A stretch of 64,000 bases of DNA. Origin: Allonocardiopsis opalescens (GTDB lineage: Bacteria; Actinomycetota; Actinomycetes; Streptosporangiales; Streptosporangiaceae). Location: contig NZ_PVZC01000003.1 in the NCBI RefSeq assembly GCF_003002095.1, positions 62,001 to 126,000 on the forward strand, read 5' to 3'. The stretch's first letter is position 1. Each line of letters begins with the position of its first letter. The notes below the pieces were generated by a model that saw nothing but the letters and a program-made list of their open reading frames with translations, was not told where the DNA came from and made no database searches. The position numbers and the translations under genes are program-made. Shown piece by piece: positions 25,967 to 34,552 of the stretch.

Positions 25967-26254
25967 TCAGGTCAGATCCCGGCTCCCCGCGATGTCGTAC
26001 TCGGCCACCGTGGCGGCCAGCACCGCGGCGGTCTGCTCGCCGGAGGGGCCGCTGCCCCGGAAGTCCTCGACGGCGGCCTGGGTCTCCCACCGCTCGAAGA
26101 TGTTGACGCGGCCGGGGTCCAGCGGGTCCGCGCCGATCGCGAAGTCGAGGCAGCCGGGGGCGCGCCTGGCCTGTTCGACGACGCCGACGCAGCCGGCCAG
26201 GTACGACTCACGCTGGTGCGGCTCGACCATGATGTGCCCCGCGACGATGACCAT
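25967..26254 (-). CDS. Antibiotic biosynthesis monooxygenase (ABM) domain protein
   Basis: This 95-aa single ABM ferredoxin-like domain starts MVIVAGHIMVEPHQRESYLA and contains ARRAPGCLDFAIGADPLDP, then RVNIFERWETQAAVEDF. These are typical of small dimeric quinol monooxygenase / heme-degrading-like proteins (YgiN type). The cofactor-free reaction, if any, cannot be read from sequence. It starts ~150 bp before the end of the next NUDIX gene on the same strand and is probably expressed with it or alone. Confidence 0.8.
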   Translation of the reverse strand: MVIVAGHIMVEPHQRESYLAGCVGVVEQARRAPGCLDFAIGADPLDPGRVNIFERWETQAAVEDFRGSGPSGEQTAAVLAATVAEYDIAGSRDLT

Positions 26255-26358
26255 GTGCGCTCCCGTGTCCGGTTCGACGATCCGTCACGGGTGACGACCT
26301 CCGGCCGGCGCGGAACTCATCGCCCAACCGGCCGTGGCCCGTCCGGAACGGGACCCGG

Positions 26359-27201
26359 CTAGGCCGGGTACTCCACCTCGCCGTGCGGCACGATGTGGGG
26401 TTCGCCGTCGATGAGGACGATCTTCGGTTCGATGGGCACGACCGTGCGGGGCCGGGCCAGGACGTCGGCGACGGTGCGGGAGCGCGCGACCTGGCGCAGC
26501 GTGGTGACGGTCGGCGGCAGCATCGGCAGCCGCCCCTCCCGCCAGGCGGCCACGGCCGCGTCGGCGTCCAGCCACTCGCCGTGGTCGGCCTCGCCGCCGA
26601 CCAGGCGGGTGCGCTGCCCCTGCGGGAGGGCGGCCGCGAAGAACCTGGTGTCGTAGCGGCGCGGCTCGACGGCGGGGGTGATCCACCTGGCCCAGGGCGC
26701 CAGCAGGTCGGAGCGGAGCACCAGGCCGCGCCGGTCCAGGAAGGCGGCGAGGGACTGGGAGTGGTCCTCCAGGGCGCGGCGGTCGGCCTCCCAGTCGTCG
26801 CCGCGGGTGTCGGCCACCACGGAGCGCGTGTCCGGGCCGGCCAGCAGCACCCCCGTCTCCTCGAAGGTCTCGCGCACCGCGGCGCACACCAGGGCCCGCG
26901 CCAGCGCCGGGTCGGCGCCCAGCGCCTCGGCCCACCACCGCGGCGGCGGCCCGGCCCAGCGGGGCGCGCTCTCGGCGTCGCGCGGGTCCACCCGGCCGCC
27001 GGGGAAGACGTGGAAGCCCGCCGCGAAGGGCATCGTCGCCGCCCGGCGCAGCAGGTAGGCGCGCGGCCCGGCGGCGCCGTCGGCCAGCAGCACCACCGTG
27101 GCGGCGTCGCGCGGTTCGGCGGGCTCCAGCCGCCCGGCCAGGATCTCGGCGGCCCGCTCGTCCAGTTCGGTGGCGAGTCTCACCCGTCGCGGACGGTCCA
27201 T
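26359..27201 (-). CDS. NUDIX hydrolase, NUDT19-like
   Basis: This 280-aa protein has a split Nudix motif: FHVFPGGRVDPRD, an insertion, then LVCAAVRETFEETGVLL. This long-insert layout is typical of the NUDT7/NUDT19-like group in actinobacteria (Rv3672c neighbourhood). The C-terminal third ends with DGEPHIVPHGEVEYPA. Substrates of this group include CoA derivatives, but the substrate here is not established. It heads a minus-strand set that continues into the ABM gene. Confidence 0.82.
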   Translation of the reverse strand: MDRPRRVRLATELDERAAEILAGRLEPAEPRDAATVVLLADGAAGPRAYLLRRAATMPFAAGFHVFPGGRVDPRDAESAPRWAGPPPRWWAEALGADPALARALVCAAVRETFEETGVLLAGPDTRSVVADTRGDDWEADRRALEDHSQSLAAFLDRRGLVLRSDLLAPWARWITPAVEPRRYDTRFFAAALPQGQRTRLVGGEADHGEWLDADAAVAAWREGRLPMLPPTVTTLRQVARSRTVADVLARPRTVVPIEPKIVLIDGEPHIVPHGEVEYPA

Positions 27202-27244
27202 CGGCGCACTCCCCTCGACGGTGCGGGCCGGGCCCGCCGCCCGG

Positions 27245-27712
27245 TCACTCCACTTCGACGATCAGCTCCACCTCGACGGGCGCGTCCAGCGGCAGCACCG
27301 GCACGCCGACCGCGCTGCGCGCGTGGCGGCCCCGGTCGCCGAAGACGGCGCCCAGCAGCTCGCTCGCGCCGTTCAGCACGGCGGGCTGCGCGGTGAAGCC
27401 GGGGGCGCTGGCGATGTAGCCGGTGACCTTGACCACCCGCACCACCCGCGCGAGCGCGCCGATCTCGGCCTTGACCGCGGCGAGCGCGTTCAGCGCGCAC
27501 ACCGCGGCCAGTTCGGCGGCCCGCTCGGGCGTGACGTCGGCGCCGACCTTGCCGGTGCCCGCGAGCTCGCCGTCGACCATCGGCAGCTGCCCGGCCGTGT
27601 AGACGTGGTCGCCGGTGCGCACCGCGGGCACGTACGCGGCGAGCGGTCTGGCCGGCTCGGGCAGCCGCAGGCCGAGTTCGGCGAGGCGCCCCTCGGGGTC
27701 GGCCCCGCTCAC
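27245..27712 (-). CDS. RidA family protein
   Basis: This 155-aa member of the YjgF/YER057c/UK114 family is of the longer actinobacterial type (Rv3678c). It contains VYTAGQLPMVDGELAGTGKV, CALNALAAVKAEIG, VVKVTGYIAS and RSAVGVPVLPLDAPVEVELI. The key Arg of imine-deaminating RidA proteins is replaced in this subgroup, so 2-aminoacrylate deaminase activity is uncertain. The GTG start overlaps the DUF4177 stop as GTGA, showing translational coupling. Confidence 0.88.
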   Translation of the reverse strand: MSGADPEGRLAELGLRLPEPARPLAAYVPAVRTGDHVYTAGQLPMVDGELAGTGKVGADVTPERAAELAAVCALNALAAVKAEIGALARVVRVVKVTGYIASAPGFTAQPAVLNGASELLGAVFGDRGRHARSAVGVPVLPLDAPVEVELIVEVE

Positions 27713-27870
27713 ACCTTCTCGCGCTTCAGGTAGGCCACCAGCTGCTCGGGGTTGGGCCCGGGGATGACGGTCACCAGCTCCCAGCCGTCCTCGCCCCAGT
27801 TGTCGAGGATCTGCTTGGTGGCGTGCACCAGCAGCGGGACGGTCACGTACTCCCATTTCACGTTCGCCAT
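27709..27870 (-). CDS. DUF4177 small protein
   Basis: This 53-aa protein begins MANVKWEYVTVPLLVHATKQ, then ILDNWGEDGWELVTVIPGPN, the DUF4177 signature, as in Rv3678A. The ATG at 27870 has no Shine-Dalgarno sequence. It is preceded 6 nt upstream by TACGCT in a context (CGTACGCT, N6, ATGGCG) almost identical to that of nth, so the mRNA is probably leaderless. It is coupled to the RidA gene by a GTGA overlap. Function unknown. Confidence 0.88.
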   Translation of the reverse strand: MANVKWEYVTVPLLVHATKQILDNWGEDGWELVTVIPGPNPEQLVAYLKREKV

Positions 27871-27933
27871 GGGGAAAGCGTACGGGTTCCGGCCCCCGGG
27901 TACCGCCCTGGCCCGGCCCCGCACCGCGGCCGG

Positions 27934-29016
27934 TCAGCCCGGCTGCGGTCCCCAGCCGGGCGCGGCCGGCGGGTAGCCGGGCTGCGCGGGGTACTGCTCC
28001 CAGTCGCCCTGCTGCCCGGGCCGCACGGTCTGGGTGCGCTGCGCGTCGGGGTTCCCGCCGCTGGGGTCGCTCCAGCCGCCGTGCGCCGCCGGGGCGTCGT
28101 AGGGCCCGGAGCCGGTGGCGGCGGGCAGGTCCTCGCGGCGCTGCCCGCTGGTCAGTTCGGTGCCGCTGATCTCGCGGACCTCGGCGTCGAGCGGGTCGGC
28201 GTGCTCGGACGGAGCCGCCTCCTCGGCGTGGTCGCCGCCCGAGGGCGCCGCGGTGCCGCGCCCGGCGTCGCCGACGAAGCGCAGCAGCTCGATCGGCAGC
28301 GGCATGATGACGGTGTTGTTCTTCTCGGCCGCCACGTCCACCAGGGTCTGCAGCAGCCGCAGCTGGAGCGAGGCGGGGTCGCGCTGCAGCACCTGCGCGG
28401 CGGCGGCCAGCCGCTTGGACGCCTGGTACTCGGCGTCGGCCGAGATCATCCGGGCGCGGCGGTCGCGGTCGGCCTCGGCCTGGCGCGACATGAGCCGCTG
28501 CATGTCCGGCGGGAGCGCCACGTCCTTGATCTCTACCCGGTCCACCCGGATCCCCCACGGCCCCTCGGTCGGTTCGTCGATGATCCGGGCCAGCTCGTCG
28601 TTGATCATGTCGCGCTCCGACAGCAGCTGGTCCAGCTCGCTGCGCCCGATCACGGCGCGCAGCGAGGTCTGCGAGACCTGCGACACGGCGTACATGTAGT
28701 TCTGCACGTTCACGATCGCCTTGATCGGGTCGACCACGATGAAGTACACGACGGCGTCGACGCGCACCGTGACGTTGTCGCGGGTGATGCACTCCTGCGA
28801 GGGCACGCCCATCACGGTGACCTGCATGTTGACCTTCTGCATCGTGTCCACGAAGGGCAGGATCACGGTGAGGCCGGGCTCGCGCACGCCGGGCAGGATC
28901 CGGCCGAAGCGGAACACGATGCCCTTCTCGTACTGCTGTACCTGTTTGATCGACGCGAACAGGAAGATCAGGATCAGAAGGAGGAAGAGGCCGAGGCCGA
29001 TCAGGGCGAATTCCAT
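27934..29016 (-). CDS. SPFH/band-7 (stomatin-like) membrane protein
   Basis: This 360-aa protein has one N-terminal membrane helix (MEFALIGLGLFLLLILIFLF). An SPFH domain follows, running from VQQYEKGIVFRFGRILPGVR to SRQAEADRDRRARMISADAE, the slipin/stomatin pattern. The last ~110 residues are Pro/Gly/Gln-rich (QPGYPPAAPGWGPQPG) and probably disordered. Such proteins scaffold membrane microdomains, often with a protease partner; no NfeD gene is adjacent. The ATG at 29016 starts the hydrophobic helix directly and is preferred to an upstream in-frame start at 29082. Confidence 0.88.
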   Translation of the reverse strand: MEFALIGLGLFLLLILIFLFASIKQVQQYEKGIVFRFGRILPGVREPGLTVILPFVDTMQKVNMQVTVMGVPSQECITRDNVTVRVDAVVYFIVVDPIKAIVNVQNYMYAVSQVSQTSLRAVIGRSELDQLLSERDMINDELARIIDEPTEGPWGIRVDRVEIKDVALPPDMQRLMSRQAEADRDRRARMISADAEYQASKRLAAAAQVLQRDPASLQLRLLQTLVDVAAEKNNTVIMPLPIELLRFVGDAGRGTAAPSGGDHAEEAAPSEHADPLDAEVREISGTELTSGQRREDLPAATGSGPYDAPAAHGGWSDPSGGNPDAQRTQTVRPGQQGDWEQYPAQPGYPPAAPGWGPQPG

Positions 29017-29272
29017 GGGTCTGTGAACACCTCGTCGGAGTGGTCGTGCGGTCGATCGCGTCATGTCGTCGCGAACGACCATGGCACAGGCGAGGGTTCA
29101 CGTGAAACCTCGCGGCCCCTCCTGGCCGCGGCGGACGGCGCGGCCGGTCCGCTGTGCGGCCCGCGCCGGAGCGAACGCTAGTCTCGGGATCAAGGGGTCC
29201 CGAAGCCGCAGGCCGCAGGCGCGGCCCGGCCGGAACGGACGAGGACCCGACAGGCAAGGGGCGTAGCGAGAG

Positions 29273-30280
29273 GTGCACACACCACCGCGTGCACGCGACT
29301 CCGACTGGGAGGGCGTACGGCTGCACGTCGTGACCGGCAAGGGCGGTACCGGGAAGACCACCGCGGCCGCCGCGCTCGCGCTCGGCCTGGCCTCCGGCGG
29401 CCGCAAGGTGCTGCTCATCGAGGTGGAGGGCCGGCAGGGCATCGCCCAGCTGTTCGACGTCCCGCCGCTGCCCTACGAGGAGCGCAAGGTGGCGGTGGCG
29501 CCCGGCGGCGGCGACGTCTTCGCGCTGGTGGTCGACCCCGAAGAGGCGCTGCTGGACTACCTGGCCATGTTCTACAACCTGCGCCAGGCCGGGCGGGCGC
29601 TGACCCGCCTCGGGGTGATGGACTTCGCCACCACCATCGCCCCCGGTCTGCGCGACGTGCTGCTGACCGGCAAGGCGACCGAGGCGGTGCGGCGCCGGGA
29701 CAAGCGCACCGGCCGCTTCGTGTACGACGCCGTCGTGATGGACGCGCCGCCCACCGGCCGCATCACCCGCTTCCTGAACGTCAACACGGAGGTGGCCGGG
29801 ATCGCCCGGGTCGGCCCGATCCGCAACCACGCCGACGCGGTGATGAAGGTGATCGGCTCCCCGCAGACCGCCGTGCACTTCGTCACGCTGCTGGAGGACA
29901 TGCCCGCGCAGGAGACGCTGGACGGCATCGAGGAGCTGCGGGCCGCCGGGCTGCCCGCCGGCGGGATCATCGTGAACATGGTGCGGTCGCCGCTGCTGTC
30001 CGACGACGACATGGCGGCCGCGGCCGGCGGCGGCGTCGACACGGCCCGGCTGGTGCTCGGCCTCAAGGCGGCCGGGCTCGACGAGCCCGAGCGCACCGCC
30101 GAGGGGCTGTCGGCGGAGCTCGTCGGGCACGCCCGGCGGGTGGCGCTGGAGCGGAACGTGCGGGAGGTGCTGGAGCGGGCCGGGCTGCCCTGCTACGAGC
30201 TGCCGCTTCTCCCCGACGACATGGACCTGGCGGGCCTGTACCGGCTGGCCGGGGAGCTGCGCGAGCAGGAAGCGGCGTGA
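29273..30280 (+). CDS. ArsA-like ATPase 1 (Rv3679 type)
   Basis: This 335-aa Get3/ArsA-family P-loop ATPase has a deviant Walker A (VTGKGGTGKTTAAAALALGL), LLIEVEGRQGIAQLF and the switch-like VVMDAPPTGRITRFLNV. The arsenite-binding Cys set of true ArsA is missing. In mycobacteria Rv3679/Rv3680 form a heteromeric ATPase (BagA/BagB) that protects against glycerol- and hydroxyacetone-linked stress; the same pairing is inferred here. The GTG at 29273 is assigned. The next gene overlaps its stop as TGATG. Confidence 0.9.
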   Translation: MHTPPRARDSDWEGVRLHVVTGKGGTGKTTAAAALALGLASGGRKVLLIEVEGRQGIAQLFDVPPLPYEERKVAVAPGGGDVFALVVDPEEALLDYLAMFYNLRQAGRALTRLGVMDFATTIAPGLRDVLLTGKATEAVRRRDKRTGRFVYDAVVMDAPPTGRITRFLNVNTEVAGIARVGPIRNHADAVMKVIGSPQTAVHFVTLLEDMPAQETLDGIEELRAAGLPAGGIIVNMVRSPLLSDDDMAAAAGGGVDTARLVLGLKAAGLDEPERTAEGLSAELVGHARRVALERNVREVLERAGLPCYELPLLPDDMDLAGLYRLAGELREQEAA

Positions 30281-31476
30281 TGGCGGTAGGAGCGCAGGCC
30301 GAACCGGCGGCCCTGGACGCGGACGCGCTGATCGACGACCCGCGGACCCGGATCATCGTCTGCTGCGGCTCGGGCGGGGTGGGCAAGACCACCACGGCGG
30401 CCGCGCTGGGGCTGCGCGCGGCCGAGCGGGGCCGCGACGCGGTGGTGCTGACGGTCGACCCGGCCCGCCGGCTGGCCCAGTCGATGGGGCTGACCGAGCT
30501 GGACAACATCCCCCGCCCGGTCCCGGGCGCCGACACCGCGGCGGGCGGCACCCTGCACGCGATGATGCTGGACATGAAGCGGACCTTCGACGAGATCGTC
30601 GAAGCGCACGCCGATCCCGACCGGGCCAGACAGATCTTCGCGAACCCGTTCTACAAGTCGCTGTCGTCCAGCTTCTCCGGCACCCAGGAGTACATGGCGA
30701 TGGAGAAGCTGGGGCAGCTGCGCCAGTCCGACGAGTGGGATCTGATCATCGTCGACACCCCGCCGAGCAGGTCGGCGCTGGACTTCCTGGACGCGCCCAA
30801 GCGGCTCGGCCGCTTCCTGGACGGGCGGCTCATCAAGATCCTCACCGCCCCGGCGAAGGCGGGCGGGCGCGCCTACCTGCGGCTGCTGGGCGCCGGCTTC
30901 GGCATGTTCACCGGGGTGGTCACCAAGGTGCTCGGCGCGCAGGTGCTCAAGGACATGCAGACCTTCGTCACCGCCTTCGACGCCGTCTTCGGCGGCTTCC
31001 AGGAGCGCGCCGAGCAGACCTACCGGCTGCTGCAGACCCAGGGCACCGCGTTCGTGGTGGTGGCGGCGCCCGAGCGCGACGCGCTGCGGGAGGCGTCCTA
31101 CTTCGTGGAGCGGCTGGACCGGGAGCGGATGCCGCTGGCGGGGCTGGTGCTGAACCGGGTGCACCGCAGTGCGCTACCGGAGCTGTCGGCGGCCCGAAGC
31201 CTGGCCGCGGCGGAGACGCTGGCGCAGGGCCGGACCGGCTCCGCCGCCGCGGAGCCGGCCGAGGGCCGCGGACTGACCGAGGCGGCGCTGCGCCTGCACG
31301 CCGACCGGATGAGAACCATCGCCAGGGAGCGCAGGCTGCGCGAGCACTTCACTTCGGCGCATCCCGCGATCGCGGTGGCGGAGGTGCCGGCGCAGCCGGA
31401 GGACGTGCACGACCTGGCGGCGCTGCGCCGGATCGGGGCGGCACTCGGGGGTGGCTCCGCCGAGGCCGGGGACTGA
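30280..31476 (+). CDS. ArsA-like ATPase 2 (Rv3680 type)
   Basis: This 398-aa partner ATPase has Walker A CCGSGGVGKTTTAAALGLRA, VVLTVDPARRLAQSMGL and LIIVDTPPSRSALDFLDAP. A long C-terminal region carries LNRVHRS and a second helical domain. The ATG overlaps the preceding stop (TGATG), so equal expression with the first ATPase is likely. The pair is expected to be cytosolic and to form a complex. It converges on whiB, leaving only ~20 bp between stops. Confidence 0.91.
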   Translation: MAVGAQAEPAALDADALIDDPRTRIIVCCGSGGVGKTTTAAALGLRAAERGRDAVVLTVDPARRLAQSMGLTELDNIPRPVPGADTAAGGTLHAMMLDMKRTFDEIVEAHADPDRARQIFANPFYKSLSSSFSGTQEYMAMEKLGQLRQSDEWDLIIVDTPPSRSALDFLDAPKRLGRFLDGRLIKILTAPAKAGGRAYLRLLGAGFGMFTGVVTKVLGAQVLKDMQTFVTAFDAVFGGFQERAEQTYRLLQTQGTAFVVVAAPERDALREASYFVERLDRERMPLAGLVLNRVHRSALPELSAARSLAAAETLAQGRTGSAAAEPAEGRGLTEAALRLHADRMRTIARERRLREHFTSAHPAIAVAEVPAQPEDVHDLAALRRIGAALGGGSAEAGD

Positions 31477-31495
31477 CCCGGCGCCGCGCCGGGGG

Positions 31496-31795
31496 TCAGC
31501 TGGCGACGAGTTCGTCGCCGGTCTGCTCGTAGGCCTGGCGGGCGTCCTCCAGGAGGTCGCGCCAGGAGTCGACGTCGGGGCGGCGGCGCAGCAGCGCGCG
31601 GCGCTCCCGCTCGGTCATTCCGCCCCAGACACCGAACTCGATCCTGTTGTCCAGCGCGTCAGCGAGGCACTCCGTGCGCACCGGGCAGCCCCGGCAGACC
31701 AGCTTGGCCCTGTTCTGCGCCGCGCCCTGGACGAACAACGCATCCGGATCCGTCGTACGGCACGCGGCGCGAGCGGTCCAATCCGTGATCCACAT
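31496..31795 (-). CDS. whiB4: WhiB-family iron-sulfur regulator (WhiB4-like)
   Basis: This 99-aa Wbl protein has four cluster cysteines: Cys12, Cys34, Cys37 and Cys43 (C-x21-C-x2-C-x5-C). The GVWGG turn (55-59) is followed by TERERRALLRRR, a basic DNA-contact segment. Position between the ArsA pair and the ponA2-like gene matches Rv3681c WhiB4, a redox-responsive regulator. The ATG at 31795 has GGGGAG 7 nt upstream; a longer frame to 31867 lacks a site. Redox function is inferred from the family. Confidence 0.93.
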   Translation of the reverse strand: MWITDWTARAACRTTDPDALFVQGAAQNRAKLVCRGCPVRTECLADALDNRIEFGVWGGMTERERRALLRRRPDVDSWRDLLEDARQAYEQTGDELVAS

Positions 31796-32167
31796 GAGTC
31801 CACTCCCCAAATTCTTCGTGCGTAGCTCTGGGTGGCCGACGGGCGCGGACGCCGTGCCGCCTTTCATGAAGCCGCAGGCAAGAAGTTAGGAGAACGGACC
31901 CGTCCATCAACAGCCCCCGTTGGGCCCATTTCTGGCATAGCCCGGGAGTGCCATGCCATCCGAACGGACTAGTCATCTACGGGGAGAAGGGCAACCGCCC
32001 AGGTGGGAGCGGTCGGCGCTTGCGCGGCGGCCGGATCGGGAGGGGGTGGCAATGGGGTCATCGCCGGTCTTGAAGGGCCGCGTGCGGTGCGATACGTAAC
32101 AAGAACGGTTGAATCCGAACGCATCGGGCGCACCCGGTGCACCGTATCGACACGTACCCTTGGAGCC

Positions 32168-34339
32168 GTGGTTCAGTTGACGATTCTTCGCAAGATCGGG
32201 CAGCTGATCGGCATCGGGGTCATCGCGGGCGTGCTCGTCGCCGCGCTGGCGCTGCCTGCCGTCGGCGGCATGGGCATCACGGCGCGAAACGCGTCGCTGG
32301 GCTTCCTGGAGCTCCCGACGGAACTGGAGACCCCGCCTCCCCCGCAGCGCTCGGTGATCCTGGACCGCGATGACGAGGTGATCGCCGAGATCTACGACCA
32401 GAACCGCGAGCTGGTCGGCCTGGACGAGATCTCCCCGGTGATGCAGCAGGCCATGCTCGCCATCGAGGACGAGCGCTTCTACGAGCACGGCGGCGTGGAC
32501 GTGCAGGGCACCTTCCGGGCCGCGCTGCGCACCCTGTCGGGCAACACCGAGGGCGGTTCGACCCTCACCCAGCAGTACGTCGAGAACGTGCAGGTCTACA
32601 GCGCAGCCACCCAGGAGGAGGCGCAGGCGATCCGCAACGCCAGCATCCCGAGCAAGCTGCGGGAGCTGCGCTACGCGCTGGCGCTGGAGCAGCGGCTCAC
32701 CAAGGACGAGATCCTGGAGCGCTACCTCAACATCGTGTACTTCAGCGACGGCGCCTACGGCATCGAGTCGGCGGCGCAGCACTTCTTCAACACCACCGCC
32801 GCCGAGCTGACGCTGCCGCAGGCCGCGCTGCTGGCCGGGCTGGTGCGCTACCCGTACCAGTACGACCCCACGGTGTACCCGGAGAACGCGCTGATCCGGC
32901 GGAACGAGGTGCTCGGCCGGATGCTCGCCAACGGGATGATCACCCAGGAGCAGCACGACGAGGCGGCAGCCACCGAACTGGAGCTGGACGTCGTCGAGCA
33001 CGAGAACGGCTGCTACTTCAGCGAGGCGCCGTACTTCTGCGACTACGTCGTCCGCGAGATCGAGAGCAACCCGCAGTTCGGCGAGACCCCCGAGGAGCGC
33101 TCGGAGTTCCTGCGCCGCAACGGCCTGGTCATCCACACCACCCTCGACCTCGACATGCAGGAGGCGGCGCAGAACGCGATCGAGGAGCGGGTGCCGGTCG
33201 GCGACCCGTCCAACAAGATCGCGGCCGAGGTGCTGATGGAGCCGGGCAGCGGCGAGATCCGCGCCATGGCGCAGAGCACCGAGTACGGCAACGAGGACGA
33301 GCGCGGCGTCACCGCCGTGAACTACTCCGTCGATGCCGACCAGGGCGGCAGCACCGGCTTCCAGCCCGGGTCCACCTTCAAGGCGATCACCCTGGCGGCG
33401 GCGCTGGACGAGGGCATGGGCTTCGGCACCGACTTCAACTCGCCGGGCAGCATGTCGCTGAGCTCCGGTTTCCAGGACTGCGACGGCAACAACGTCACCT
33501 CCCCCGCGGACCCGTGGAACGTCGCCAACTCCAGTGAGAGCAACGCCGGCATCCACGACATGCGCAGCGGCACGGCCGGTTCGGTGAACACCTACTTCGC
33601 GCAGTTGGAGAGCCGGGTGGGGCTCTGCGACGTCGTGCAGATGGCCGAGCGGCTGGGCGCGCACCGCGCCGACGGCAACGAGCTGAACCAGGTGGCCTCC
33701 TTCACCCTGGGCAGCAACGAGGTGTCGCCGCTGACCATGGCGACGGTGTACTCCACCTTCGCCAGCCGCGGCATCCGCTGCGAGCCGATGGCGATCACCG
33801 AGATCCGCGACCGGGTGAACGGCGAGACGATGGAGTTCGAGTCCGACTGCGAGCGGGCCATCTCCCAGGAGGTCGCCGACGGGGTGAACACTCTGCTGCA
33901 GGCCGGCTTCCGGCCGGGCGGCACCGCCTACGGCAGCGGCCTGTCCCGCCCGGCGGCCGGCAAGACCGGCACCGCGGACCGGTCCCAGTACGCCTGGTTC
34001 GCGGGTTACACCCCGAACCTGACCGGTATCGTCGCCGTCGGCGACCCGCGCGGCTCGCAGCCGGAGCACCGCCTGGAGAACGTCGAGATCGGCGGCCAGT
34101 ACTACCCCGCCGTGTACGGCGGCACCATCCCCGCCCCTATCTGGCAGGCCACCATGCAGGTCGCCACCGAGGGCCTGGAGGCCGAGGGCTTCCCCGGCGC
34201 ACCCGGCCGCTTCAACACCCCCTCCCAGCTCCGCCAGCAGCAGGAACAGCAGCAGCAGGAGAACGACGAGGGCGGCGGCGAAGGCGGCGGCGGGAACGGC
34301 AACGGGAATGGCAACGGCCGCGGCAACGACGACGACTGA
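32168..34339 (+). CDS. ponA2: Bifunctional penicillin-binding protein (PonA2-like)
   Basis: This 723-aa class A PBP has an N-terminal membrane helix. Its glycosyltransferase domain has EDERFYEHGGVD and EGGSTLTQQYVENVQVYSA. Its transpeptidase domain has SxxK in FQPGSTFKA, SVN in AGSVNTYF and KTG in AAGKTGTAD. It polymerises and crosslinks peptidoglycan outside the membrane. No PASTA domain is visible, unlike mycobacterial PonA2; the C-terminus is a Gln- then Gly/Asn-rich tail. The GTG at 32168 lies 7 nt after a TACCCT -10-like box with no Shine-Dalgarno, so the transcript is probably leaderless. whiB4 diverges from it. Confidence 0.94.
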   Translation: MVQLTILRKIGQLIGIGVIAGVLVAALALPAVGGMGITARNASLGFLELPTELETPPPPQRSVILDRDDEVIAEIYDQNRELVGLDEISPVMQQAMLAIEDERFYEHGGVDVQGTFRAALRTLSGNTEGGSTLTQQYVENVQVYSAATQEEAQAIRNASIPSKLRELRYALALEQRLTKDEILERYLNIVYFSDGAYGIESAAQHFFNTTAAELTLPQAALLAGLVRYPYQYDPTVYPENALIRRNEVLGRMLANGMITQEQHDEAAATELELDVVEHENGCYFSEAPYFCDYVVREIESNPQFGETPEERSEFLRRNGLVIHTTLDLDMQEAAQNAIEERVPVGDPSNKIAAEVLMEPGSGEIRAMAQSTEYGNEDERGVTAVNYSVDADQGGSTGFQPGSTFKAITLAAALDEGMGFGTDFNSPGSMSLSSGFQDCDGNNVTSPADPWNVANSSESNAGIHDMRSGTAGSVNTYFAQLESRVGLCDVVQMAERLGAHRADGNELNQVASFTLGSNEVSPLTMATVYSTFASRGIRCEPMAITEIRDRVNGETMEFESDCERAISQEVADGVNTLLQAGFRPGGTAYGSGLSRPAAGKTGTADRSQYAWFAGYTPNLTGIVAVGDPRGSQPEHRLENVEIGGQYYPAVYGGTIPAPIWQATMQVATEGLEAEGFPGAPGRFNTPSQLRQQQEQQQQENDEGGGEGGGGNGNGNGNGRGNDDD

Positions 34340-34343
34340 CGAA

Positions 34344-34390
34344 CCCGGTGCCTGTGGACGCAGCGTCCCGCTCCGTCCACAGGCACCGGG
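34344..34390. terminator. Terminator hairpin after PBP
   Basis: CCCGGTGCCTGTGGAC (34344-34359) is perfectly complementary to GTCCACAGGCACCGGG (34375-34390), a 16-bp stem starting 4 bp after the stop codon. The stem itself contains TGTGGAC/GTCCACA, a DnaA-box-like core. Confidence 0.88.
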
Positions 34391-34470
34391 ACGGGGCTGG
34401 CCCTGTGGGCGGGGATCGGGCAGGCTTTAATCAAGGGGTCCCCCCTGGTCCCGGGGAGGGGTGTGCCCGG
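34375..34470 (+). repeat. Possible dispersed element copy F (highly degenerate)
   Basis: Beginning in the right arm of the terminator, GTCCACAG is followed by GGGGCT and then TTTAATCAAGGGGTCCCCCC, in the same order and spacing as GTCCACAG, GGGGCTCG and ATGGTTCCAAGGGGAGCCCC of copies C and D. No 32-bp partner site is intact. This is weak evidence on its own. Confidence 0.35.
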
Positions 34471-34552
34471 CGGACGGTTCGGTGCCGGCCGCACCGGGGC
34501 GCCCCGCCGGTCCGCCGCGAGCAGCCCGGGCCGATCGGGCGGGGGCCTTCCG

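Noticed and set aside
27245-30130. 961-codon minus-strand frame
   Set aside because: It is the RidA frame read open through DUF4177, SPFH and ArsA regions. The real RidA start is the GTG at 27712, coupled to DUF4177.
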